Made by a program: the position numbers and the translations under genes. From Paratinospora sagittata (Eukaryota > Streptophyta > Magnoliopsida > Ranunculales > Menispermaceae): a stretch of DNA of 64,000 nucleotides. The stretch spans positions 24,776,286 to 24,840,285 of the forward strand of contig CM069603.1 in the NCBI GenBank assembly GCA_035771175.1. Direction: 5' to 3'. The notes beneath the pieces were generated by a model, which was not told where the DNA came from, searched no databases, and saw only the letters and a program-made list of their open reading frames with translations. The number at the start of each line of letters is the position of its first letter. Position 1 is the first letter of the stretch. Below, piece by piece: positions 1 to 9,399 of this stretch.

Positions 1-204
1 CAATTGTAACAGTTTAGAAACTGGGTGCTCAAATAAAAGTTGGTGAATTAAAAAATTATAAGTTGGTGCTCAAATAATTGAGGTTAAGAGGTTAACAATC
101 TAAACAGCTTAGGAACATAACTTTTGGGAGTCAGTTATTATATATAGAATGATATCTTGTTGTTTTATTAAGTCATATGCAAATATATACACATTTTTTA
201 ATAA

Positions 205-539
205 GGGTGTGTTTGGTAGTTAAGAATTTTTGTTTTTGGGAAAATGTACTCCTTGAAAATTTTCTCGTGGTTGTTTGGTTGGACACAATAAATTTTTTCA
301 TAGTTGATTATTAGTTAGTAATTTAGTTAGATAACTATAACTTCTTCAAATTTAGTATAAAGAATTTTTTTTACGAGAATTTTTTTTTCTCGCCCCTTAT
401 CAGAGCAAATTATGGTGAGAAGAAAAGGGGGGTCAAAAAAAAATTAAAACATTTTTTCTCACCTCTTTTGACAACCAAATATTGAAAAATCATTGTTTTT
501 TCAAGAAAATTTCTATTTTTTCACCTATTAAACACACCC
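205..539. mobile_element. Small MITE-like element with GGGTGTGTTT ends
   Basis: The stretch opens with GGGTGTGTTT and closes with its exact reverse complement AAACACACCC. Partly matching inverted AT-rich sequence continues inside (GAAAATTTTC-like blocks). It has no coding capacity and is 335 bp long, which fits a non-autonomous DNA transposon. No convincing target duplication is visible: TAA lies on the left and ATG on the right. The superfamily is therefore open, with PIF/Harbinger-like or hAT-like both possible. Bases 1-204 to its left hold nothing recognisable. Confidence 0.55.
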
Positions 540-639
540 ATGAGAAATTATAAGTAGAATAATGTTTTAGTTATATATTTAAAACTGATTGCTAATCATT
601 TAATATTTATAAGCATCTTGTATGCATTTATAATTATTA

Positions 640-1700
640 ATCTTTTTAGGTTTGAGTTGAAATTGTCATAGATGTATTTGTGTTGTGATAAGTAGCTTTT
701 TAAGTGTCTTTTATGTGTATATTTTATGTCATTTTATGTTTTAGTTTAGGTATATTTTATGTTAAAGTTTTATGTTGTTTTATGTTAAGAGTTTTGGTAT
801 AGTTTATTTCGGTTTTGCATTTTTATATGTTAGTTTAGGTACATGTTTTGATGAGTCTAACACTTAGGTCATGGTTGATTTTATAGGTTTGAAGATAGTT
901 TTGAAGTATCATTAAAGTGATGAACAAGTGTCTAAAAAGAGGATAGAAGAAACAAATCAAAACTATGTGCAAATCAGTGAGAAAACGACGATACATTGAA
1001 GAAAAGAACGCACAAGCACCACTCTAGGTGCTGCAGCGCCATAACCCATGAAGAAAACAACCAATTCATTGTTCTGGGCACTACGGCGCACTCACACAAT
1101 TAGTTTCCAACATATCTTGTTCGTTTTAACTCCGAATTGGACGCATTTTTTTTTCTACTTCTTCCTAACTTTAAATACAACATTAAAAGATGGTTTTGAG
1201 GCACAATAGAGGAGAACAAGTTGAAGAAAAATAGATTGAAAGAGGCGAAGAGCATGACGTTGGAGACAAATGAGCGAATCTACACATCTTGCGATTGGTT
1301 TTTCTAGTTTCTTCTTGTTTTTTTTTTTTCAATGTTCATCTATATTTTTATGTTTTCTTTTATTTCAATGATGAACTAAGTTGTTTGTCTAGATGATAGA
1401 TGGATCCTCACTATGATACTGTGTTTTAGATTTATTTGATTATTATTAATAGATTTTCCATAGTTTATTTATATTTTCCAGTTCTTAATGTTTTTGATCT
1501 ACTAGCCATAGATTGAATATTTTTAGATCTTGGGTTCGACACTCGAGAGAGGGAACTTGGGGTTGGATTGGGAAAAATATAATCTAGAAATACTATAGAA
1601 TCGAGATGTTTATAATATTCTTTGAAGTTATGGGAAAAATCACAAAGCGTAAAGAGTTTGTGTGATTTTGGCATTTATCGAGAGATCAAAATCAAATCAT
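640..1700 (+). repeat. Decayed LTR-retrotransposon sequence, same family as 39608-40960
   Basis: No protein is encoded. Blocks match the reverse complement of 39608-40960 in the same order. Both have a stretch resembling GATTATTATTAAT followed by AGTTTATTTAT, a GATGAACTAA-like block before it, and a short GC-rich segment with GGCGC/CAGCGCC further upstream. I infer an old LTR or non-autonomous retroelement. Its ends are not definable. Bases 542-639 hold nothing I recognise. Confidence 0.45.
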
Positions 1701-1783
1701 GTAAGTATGTTTTTAGTATTTCAAACAACGGCTCTTATGTTGCATATATAAAAGTGTGTTTGGGATTTCAATCTCCCAAAAAC

Positions 1784-2083
1784 TGTCACGCCTGGGTTGC
1801 ACACAGTGCCCCCTACCCAGGGTGATGGGTACCTCCAACTCAAGCGTACCCCAGCCAATATATACCACATAATATTGTCACATCCCAGTACACAGCACAC
1901 CGCAGTGTCTAATACCCCCGGGATCATTTGTCCACACAAATGATCCCGGGGGTATTAGACACTGCGGTGTGCTGTGTACTGGGATGTGACAATATTATGT
2001 GGTATATATTGGCTGGGGTACGCTTGAGTTGGAGGTACCCATCACCCTGGGTAGGGGGCACTGTGTGCAACCCAGGCGTGACA
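1784..2083. repeat. Perfect palindrome with 148-bp arms and a 4-nt loop
   Basis: Positions 1784-1931 and 1936-2083 are reverse complements with no mismatch that I can find, separated only by CCAC (1932-1935). The outer ends read TGTCACGCC and GGCGTGACA. The flanks are A-runs (AAAAA at 1778-1782 and at 2084-2088). TGTCACGCC is a common start of plant Ty3/gypsy LTRs, so each arm may be the first ~148 bp of an LTR joined head to head. Both strands translate to the same short peptide only because of the symmetry; no gene is implied. It may be a recently formed inverted duplication, a foldback element or an assembly artefact. Confidence 0.85.
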
Positions 2084-3101
2084 AAAAAGCCTGAGTTCAC
2101 GTACAGGTGTCCTTCCCCGGGCGTAGCCAGGTTCTCACTGTACGTCCCTCCTCAGGAACGATGCTCTGGATTCACGTACTGATGTCCCTCCCCAGACGTA
2201 GTCGGGTTCTCATGTACGTCCCTCTCCAGAGAAATATAATGAATAGCGAGCAATGCTCCTAACTATTCCATGAGTCATAAACCATATACGTCCCTAGGCG
2301 GTGATATGTATGATGCCAATGTATGAACTGGTCTAGTCTGCTAGTCTGGTCTTTTCTTGACATTTAGACTGACTTTGGCAACGTCTCGTGATCCTTATTA
2401 GGGTCGGTATCATGACGTGCAAGGTTAGGACATTTAGTATTACTTGTATAAGCTGATAGCTTTCAATAAGACCAACTAGATCAGTCCCCAGCTAAGAGGT
2501 GAGACACAAGGTCTGCTTAAATACCAATCGCCTAGAGCAGCCCGCCGCCTCCCGTTTACTATTTAAAGTTACTGAGGACAAGACCGAGTCTAGTTGAGTC
2601 AGATTGACCACAACTCCGGCATTATAACAGTGCAATACATGAATTCCAAATATACAGACATAAGTGCGGCAGTATAAACATTATATGACATAATGCATTG
2701 TAAATGAACAGTAGACATAATAATAATTGAATGTAAACTTTAATAAAAGTTATGAAACACACAAACCTATGTTTCGTTTCCCACCTTAAGATAAAACTTC
2801 TTCTTTCAGATCTGGCGCTTTCCTCCGGACAGAACTTCGTTGCACCGCACCGAGAGTCTCGGACAGAGAGTCTTAGAACTAAAACTCAGAATGAGTGGAA
2901 GGGAGAAGAAAATCACAAGAGAAGGTGATTTGGTGTGAGGAATGAGAAATGATGAGGGTTCCTTATATAGAGATTTTTGGCACTGAACGTTCGGGCATGC
3001 GCCTGAACGTTCGGGCATGCCTCTGAACGTTCTGGCATGCCTCTGAACGTTCTGGCATGCGCCTGAACGTAATATTTTTTTGTGAAATACAGGGTATTAC
3101 A
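2084..3101 (-). mobile_element. Family-G gypsy LTR, truncated (copy a)
   Basis: Read on the minus strand, the LTR starts at 3101 with TGTAATACCCTG. It passes an array of GAACGTTC/GCATGC repeats, a TATA box (TATATAA, about 2965), the GCACTTTCC-like downstream block and the GAGGGACGTAC repeats, and stops next to the palindrome at 2083. The normal 3' end (GGTGTGACA) is missing. It looks about 95% identical by eye to 5119-6150, its closest relative here. It abuts copy b after the 5-mer CAAAC (in LTR orientation). Confidence 0.8.
2985..3070 (-). repeat. Array of GAACGTTC-GCATGC palindromic units in LTR U3
   Basis: About five units of 18-20 bp, each holding a GAACGTTC-like palindrome followed by GCATGC-like sequence, lie just upstream of the LTR TATA box. 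They vary by single bases (TTCGG/TTCTG). The array recurs at 5165-5275 and, inverted, at 6147-6240, with fewer units in the other family-G LTRs. The position suggests a promoter-proximal enhancer-like array; that role is inference. Confidence 0.75.
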
Positions 3102-4130
3102 GTTTGTGAATATGACAATTAATAAATAAGACATCATAATCATACATCAGATGTACACAACAATGCATCATAAACAATGCACAATGGCTTAACAGGTAAG
3201 TATATATAACACCGTCTCTTAATGGCTTTGTGACTGTATATTGCCCTGGGTTCACGTATAATGTCTATCTCCAGGTAATCTTGGGTTCACATTGTATGTC
3301 CATATCCAGGGGAAGCATCAATAATAATGGGCACAATTGCACCAGTAAATAATCCATAGATCACAGACCACTTACGTCCCTAGGTGGTTCTTATTTCATG
3401 TATAATGACTATGTATGTGCGGGTCCGGTCTTTACTTTCATTAAACAGGATTTGGCAGCGCCTGGTGATGCCTATCAGGGTCAGCATTACTGCGTGCATT
3501 GTTAGGATGTCCAGTATCATCTATACAAGCGGACCACCTTCAATAGGACCAACCAGACCAGTCCCCAGGTCGAGAGGTGGGAACACAAGGTCCCGTTTAA
3601 ATGCCAAGTCTTCTAGAGCAACAAACTGGCTCTCGTTCACTATTCAAAGTTACTGAGGACAAGACCAAGTCTGGTTTAGTCAAATTGACCGCTAATTCGA
3701 CATAGTAACAGTATAATACGTGGACTCTAAATATAAAGATATAAGCATGACATGTATGAACACTATACATTATAATGCAGCGTAGGTGAATAATAGACAT
3801 AATGATAAATGAATGAAATTTTTATGAAAAGTCATAAGACATGCAAACATATGTTTCATTCTCACATTCAAATTGCACTTCTTTCCAAAACAGGCGTTTT
3901 TTCCCGAGGAGAACAACTTCGCATTGCAAAAAGAGTCTGTAAGAGAGAGAGTCTCAAAAGAGGAGAGAGAAAATCATAAGGAGAGTGAAGGAAACCAACC
4001 CAAAGAGAGATAGAGAGAAATTTGAGTTGTGGTGTGAGAAATAAGGGGGGGAAGGGGCTTCTTTTATAAAGGTCCCCATGCCTGAACGTTCGGGCAATGC
4101 CCTTTTTCTGTGTAAACCAGGGGTATTACA
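3102..4130 (-). mobile_element. Family-G gypsy LTR, 5' part (copy b)
   Basis: Minus-strand LTR starting at 4130 (TGTAATACCCC) and running to 3102, where it reads ...CATATTCACAAAC directly into the start of copy a. The last ~400 bp of the LTR, from GAACTATTTTACCC to GTGACA, are absent. It has only one GAACGTTC unit, at 4083-4094. It is more diverged from copies a and c than they are from each other. Copy a appears to have inserted into it. Confidence 0.78.
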
Positions 4131-5118
4131 TATGGGACTTTGATTATACCAAGAGGAAAACCCTAGCAGGGATACCCAAAAGAGATGAGATGGACTCTTA
4201 TAAACGAAGAATCTTATTGACCCATATGAGAGATATTTTGATGATTACAAACCTCATTCCACACCATATTAATTATTGTTGCAGATATATCAATTATATG
4301 TAAAGATACTTGTTGGAGCTTTCTCAAGATCAAGCTTTGGACAATTCTCAAGCAATGAATGTTATTTCAATTATCTTTAGTTTGCTTAGTATCTTGTTAG
4401 GCTTGTAGAACTTCACCTGGACATGATTCAACAAATTCCATCTCATTCCTCAAAGTTTTCAAAATGATTTTTTCATGCTCAGAAACGTTTGACTTCATTT
4501 ATCAAATTTCAATTTGATTTTAATCGATCTTTCAAAATGCTCAATTTGATTCAAAAATGCTTTAGAATGTTTTAATTCGATCCAAACGAGTTTGATCCAA
4601 TCTAACTTTAAAAGTCAAAAGAATTTCAAAATCTCAATTTCGAGTAGGACGCTCAAAGCGCTTTAGGATGCTCATGCAGTGGCCAGTCACTTAAAATATC
4701 AGGCCAGTACTGCATGAGGTTCCTACGACTATAAGACGCTTAAATTTCTAGGAAATTTTTGGGCAAGTTCTACCAGGATGCTCATTGAGCTATAGCACCC
4801 TCCTAAATTGACGGAGACTAAACCAACTCTTGGGTTATCATTCTTCAGAACGCTCATGGAGCAACCGAATGCTCATAGTCAAGTTGAGTCTTCTGGGTTT
4901 CCAACACAATAGCGCACTCCTAAAGCTATAGGACGCTCAAGAGCATGTGTCAAAAAAAGTTGTTTTCTTTCTTACATGCAAACTGTCACACTTCTAATGC
5001 ATTGTTATTCTTTTGTAAACTCTTTTTGACAGAGATTTTTCAACGTCTTTGTTAACTCCATTTTTATGAAAGAACTTATCCGTTGCATTTTAATTTCAAA
5101 TAAAGTGATTAGGGTTTT
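4131..5118 (+). repeat. Copia-like LTR fragment
   Basis: It contains the block ATTTTGATGATTACAAAC (4228-4245), which lies near the start of every copia-like LTR in this window. GGACGCT / GCGCTC motifs follow (4646-4950), the same kind seen at 6660-7220. It ends abruptly at the family-G LTR beginning at 5119. No coding sequence is present. Confidence 0.6.
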
Positions 5119-5285
5119 TGTAATACCCTGTATTTCACAAAAAAAAAATTATTACTATTTGGGCAACGCCCGAACGTTTAGGCGCAATGCATGCCCGAAC
5201 GTTCAGGCGCAATGCATGCCCGAACGTTCAGGCGCATGCCAGAACGTTCACGCGCATGCCCGAACGTTCAGGCGCCAAAAATCTC

Positions 5286-5292
5286 TATATAA
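5286..5292 (+). promoter_or_regulatory. TATA box of family-G LTR (copy c)
   Basis: TATATAA in the context CTCTATATAAGGAACCC, just downstream of the GAACGTTC array. The same block is present in the other family-G LTRs, so I take it as the U3/R promoter. Whether it is active is unknown. Confidence 0.6.
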
Positions 5293-6146
5293 GGAACCCT
5301 CCTCATTTCTCATTCCTCACACCAAATCACCTTCTCTTGTGATTTTCTTCTCCCTTCCACTTATTCTGAGTTTTAGTTCTGAGACTCTCTATCCGAGACT
5401 CTCAGTGCGGTGCAACAAAGTTCTGTCCGGAGGAAAGCACCAGATCTGAAAGAAGAAGTTTTATCTGAAAGTGGGGAACAAAACATAGGTTTGCGTGTTT
5501 CATAACTTTTATTAAAGTTTACATTCAATTATTATTATGTCTACTGTTCATTTACACTGCATTATGTCATATAATGTTTATACTGCCGTACTTATGTCTG
5601 TATATTTGGAATTCATGTATTGCACTGTTATAATGCCGGATTTGTGGTCAATCTGACTCAACTAGACTCGGTCTTGTCCTTAGTAACTTTAAATAGTGAA
5701 CGGGAGGCAGCGGGCTGCTCTAGGCGATTGGTATTTAAGCAGACCTTGTGTCTCACCTCTCAATTGGGGACTGATCTAGTTGGTCTTAATGAAAGCTATC
5801 AGCTTATACAAGTAATATTGAATGTCCTAACCTTGCACGTCGTGATACCGACCCTAATAAGGATCACCAGACGTTGCCAAAGTCAGTCTAAATGTCAAGA
5901 AAAGACCAGACCAGTAGACTAGACCAGTTCATACATTGGCATCATACATATCACCACCTAGGGACGTATATGGTTTATGACTCATAGAATAGTTAGGAGC
6001 ATTGCTCGCTATTCATTATATTTCTCTAGAGAGGGACGTACATGAGAACCCGGCTACGTCCGGGGAGGGACATCAGTACGTGAATCCAGAGCATCGTTCC
6101 TGAGGAGGGACGTACAGTGAGAACCTGGCTACGCCCGGGGAAGGAC

Positions 6147-6297
6147 ACCTGAACGTTCGGGCATGCGCCTGAACGTTCTGGCATGCGTATGAACGTTCTG
6201 GCATGTGCCTGAACGTTCGGGCATGCATTGCGCCTGAATGTTTGAGCGTTGCCCAAATAGTAATAATTTTTTTTTTGTGAAATACAGGGTATTACAC
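6147..6297 (-). repeat. Inverted copy of the LTR 5' end inside copy c
   Basis: The segment is the reverse complement of 5119-5275, including the A-run, the TATTTGGGCAACGCCC block and four GAACGTTC-like units. It forms a large imperfect inverted repeat with the LTR start. It replaces about 250 bp of LTR sequence that other copies carry at this place. Confidence 0.85.
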
Positions 6298-6348
6298 AAA
6301 CTATTTTACCCACTAGGCAATAGCTATTCCCATTGATAACCATTTTAC

Positions 6349-8174
6349 TGTTATCTCAATGAACTCCATGATATGAAGGTATTGATGATTCCAAATATCT
6401 CCAGTTGGTCTATCTAATGATCTTGTCAAGTATTTCAGATTTATCAAGAATCAATATCAAGAAACTTAAATCACAAGTCTATTGAACAGAAAAATGAAGT
6501 TTTAAGTCTATCAGTACTTAGATTGTAACGTCTATCAATCAACTTACTCTCAGCAAGATTTTTATCATCTGCATGTTTTAATCGATTGGTTGCATGTTTG
6601 ATTTAATCCGGTTAGTCTATGTTTTATCGTGTTTTAATCGAGAAATCAAAAACCACTTTTATAAAGTCTTTCAGGACGCTAATATGTTAGCACCGCACTC
6701 TTGGACTTGATGAGTCAGAACGCTGATAAAATGTTAAGACGCTCAAGGTTGAATTGATCTGGTTAATAAGGACGCTTACTTGTTAGTAGTGACCTTTCTC
6801 TTATCAACCTGTGAGAGTGTCGGGACGCTGATTAAGCTTCAGCTCGCTGAAAGATTTTCTTTTATCTTTAAGTGATTTCTATCTTTAAGGATGTTGATAA
6901 GGTATAAGTTGAATGAATTATCAGGCCGCTACTTGTGTAGGAGCGCCCTCATCTTTAAAATCAACTTAAGCAACTTTCAGGACGCTCACCGTCCGTCAGC
7001 GTACTTAAACATTGTTTTAAAGCTACTTTTAATAGTTCAGGATGCTTACTCTTGAGTAGCGCCCTCATATGTTTTGCGTTTTAAAACCAAGCAGGACGTT
7101 TACTACAAAATAACGTCCTCATGCTTTAAGTCATTTAATTGTCAAAGCAAGTCAGGACTCTTACTACTTAGTAGTGCCCTCACTTCGTTGTTCAGTAGGA
7201 CGCTGATATTCTATGAGCCCCCTCAAAGGAACAAAACAACATAAATGATATTTTTATTGTTCTGACATGTACGTATTTTTGCCACCTTTTCTGAACAACT
7301 TTTCGTACAAAATTAATTTTCTGTATTTGTAAGAGATATTCTCTGATTCACGAACCACGTCTTCTACAACTTTCCTTATTCGTGTATCTGGAGAAAAAAA
7401 TAAAATATTCATGAATTGTGCAGTTGCCACTATCGTGATATATTCTAGTTGTGGTGAGTAAATGTTAAGCACCGAAAATTCTCTGAGCTAAAACATTTTT
7501 TGAAAGTTAGTCGAATTTTCATCTGGTCAAGAAAACGTTAAAGTCAATCTTGTTTCACAGTAGTTTTTCTTGGAGACTTTACGTACTCAAAAGGTTTTCA
7601 TACTGAGCTAACATTCTATCTTTATCTGAAAATCTATTTGAAGTTTTGAACTGTTTTCACTCAAATCGTTCACCACTGTTTTAACTTATATCATCCTGTG
7701 CTGAAAGAGTAATTTGAGAGATAGTTCATAGGATATAGTTGTATTCAATTTCATATTTTGTATACTGTATCAAGGTTGTAACAGTAGTTAGATAAACTAC
7801 TGAGTTGATATTTTATATTCAACAAAGTCAGGTCTTCTCACACCAGTAAGTTGAGAAACGGTAGTTCTCACACCCGTAAGTTGAGATAGGTTGGTCTCAC
7901 GCCTGTAAGCTGAGCAGTGTAACAGTTGTTCTCACACCCACAAGTTGAGAAAAGGTGTAACGGTTTGATTCTCACCCGTAAGAGAATCCCTTAGTGACAA
8001 GGTTAAAATCCTAACAAAGGAGGTTAGGTAGTGGATGTAGGCAAGTAGCCAAACCACTATAAATTGACTGTGCATATTTGTTTATTTTCTGCACTATATC
8101 TTTGCCATTGTTATTATTTTCTAAATCGTCTAAGTGTTCAATTCACCCCCTTCTTGGACATATTTGGGCCAACA
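6349..8174 (+). mobile_element. Copia-like solo LTR with perfect TTTAC target duplication
   Basis: It begins TGTTATCTC and ends GGGCCAACA. The exact 5-bp duplication TTTAC flanks it at 6344-6348 and 8175-8179, inside a family-G LTR whose two halves read through. The LTR is 1826 bp. It carries the near-start block TTGATGATT, an array of GGACGCT...GCGCCCTC motifs (6660-7220), a TAAGTTGAGA minisatellite (7831-7990) and the terminal CACCCCC-TTCTTGGACA block. The TGTTG...CAACA ends suggest Ty1/copia of the SIRE/Maximus kind. No coding sequence exists to confirm that. Confidence 0.82.
7831..7990 (+). repeat. Minisatellite of CTCACACCCGTAAGTTGAGA-type units
   Basis: Five to six diverged units of about 26-30 bp, each CTCACNCCNNTAAGTTGAGA plus a short spacer. 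Equivalent arrays sit at the same place, upstream of the CACCCC-CTTGG end block, in the other copia-like LTRs. Confidence 0.8.
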
Positions 8175-8455
8175 TTTACAAGAGTCTAAGGTGGATTGGG
8201 TGGAGGTATTTCAGACCCTCGTTTTGTACCCCTTACCTAATTGTTTAAATTAGTTGGAGAGATTTTGGGAGCATGTTCTCTTATTATTGGCGGTCTCTAG
8301 ACCGCCTAAATCTTGTATAAGAACATATTCTGAAATCAATAAAAATAGACTTGTACTTAAATTGTGTACCTGCGCACTCGATAACTATTATAATGCATTT
8401 GTGCCCCGCCTATAAGTGTCCCATCAGTCTAGGGGCGTCCGGACGGGGTGTGACA

Positions 8456-9299
8456 CATCTCCCTCAACAGCTAGGTGGAAGTAGGGGAGTAGGGGGTAAC
8501 AAAGTATATTTGAACTTGGTTGTTCGATTTTGTTCAGCTTAGTAGAAAAGGGATTAAAGCTTTACTATTAAAAATTTTGGACTAGGTCCAAACAAGAAAT
8601 TTTAAATATTCGGGGTATAAAAACCAAGTTTATGCATTGTTAAAATTGTCAATTTTTCTTATCATACCAAAAATACATAATTACGTACATAATCTTATCA
8701 TGAAATCACTTTTGTTATATCATCATTATTATTTTTTTTACATATGGATATGATATTTAGTCATAAATCCTATGTATTATTGTCTATAGTTTACATTTAT
8801 GAATGTTACTTATCAATATTAAATATAATATACTCTTTTTAAAGTTAGAGTAAAATTGGACAACTCGGCTCTTAATTGGGTCAGGTATGGTTAGAAAAAT
8901 GTTATCTGAATTTAAAATTGGAACCGGTCTAGGCACATTGTATGTATCTTATTATAAGAAGTTGCTCAAACCCAATTTTATCCAAACCTGGTTTTTCTTT
9001 CTTTTACCACCCCTAGGTTGGAGGCTCAGGTCATTTTCCTGACTAAAAGCTTGTTTAGCAACTTTATTTAGCTTTTATTTTAAAATGAGCCTCTGTTGGT
9101 AAGATTCTAAGTGATAAGTAAAAAAAAAATTGTTTATTTTTCTAAAGGTTAATTAACAAGGTAGAGAAAACAAAAATATTTACCGAAATAACAATATTTT
9201 CGCTAACTCTTACTTTTTGCAAAGTGTACGTGCATACTATCAATTTTTTCTTCAAACTCATCAATGGGTTGGTAAATTTAATAGACTGCTAATGGAATA
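8456..9299. other. Unassigned AT-rich sequence
   Basis: Between the family-G LTR end and the retroelement tail at 9300 I see no convincing ORF, terminal repeat or tandem array. Short A- and T-runs are the only features. Confidence 0.5.
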
Positions 9300-9399
9300 T
9301 TTTCAACGTTTTAGGTTTCGAGATACAACTGGTAACATCATCAAGTAAGTAAGCTTAAACTTTAATTTCGGGACGAAATTTCTTTTAAGGCGGGAAGAA
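9300..9399 (+). mobile_element. 3' internal end and polypurine tract of a chromovirus
   Basis: The conserved plant chromovirus 3' block is visible: TTTCGGGACGAAATTTC (9367-9383) followed by a purine-rich tract, AAGGCGGGAAGAA (9387-9399), directly before an LTR start TGTAATCCCC at 9400. This motif order is well known from the 3' end of Tekay/Del-type elements. The upstream gag-pol is gone. Confidence 0.75.

Larger units (their letters stand above)
5119..8455 (+). mobile_element. Family-G gypsy solo LTR with internal inversion and nested insert (copy c)
   Basis: It starts TGTAATACCC (5119) and ends GGGTGTGACA (8455). Normal LTR sequence runs to about 6146. Then 6147-6297 is an inverted copy of the LTR's own first ~165 bp, ending GGTATTACA. 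Normal LTR sequence resumes with CAAACTATTTTACCC, is split at 6349 by a copia-like LTR, and resumes at 8175 to the end. No internal retrotransposon genes adjoin either end, so it is a solo LTR. No target duplication is obvious (GTTTT on the left, CATCT on the right). Confidence 0.85.

Noticed and set aside
1721..2182. Two overlapping small ORFs on opposite strands encoding the same peptide
   Set aside because: The identity follows from the perfect palindrome. There is no independent evidence for a protein.
4997..5449. 127-codon frame through the GAACGTTC array
   Set aside because: It is a read-through of the LTR repeat array and TATA region, with repeated residues that mirror the DNA repeat.
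6660..7225. Possible CRISPR-like or satellite array in the copia-like LTR
   Set aside because: Units are degenerate, spacers are not unique sequences of constant length, and the DNA is plant chromosomal. It is better described as repeated palindromic motifs.
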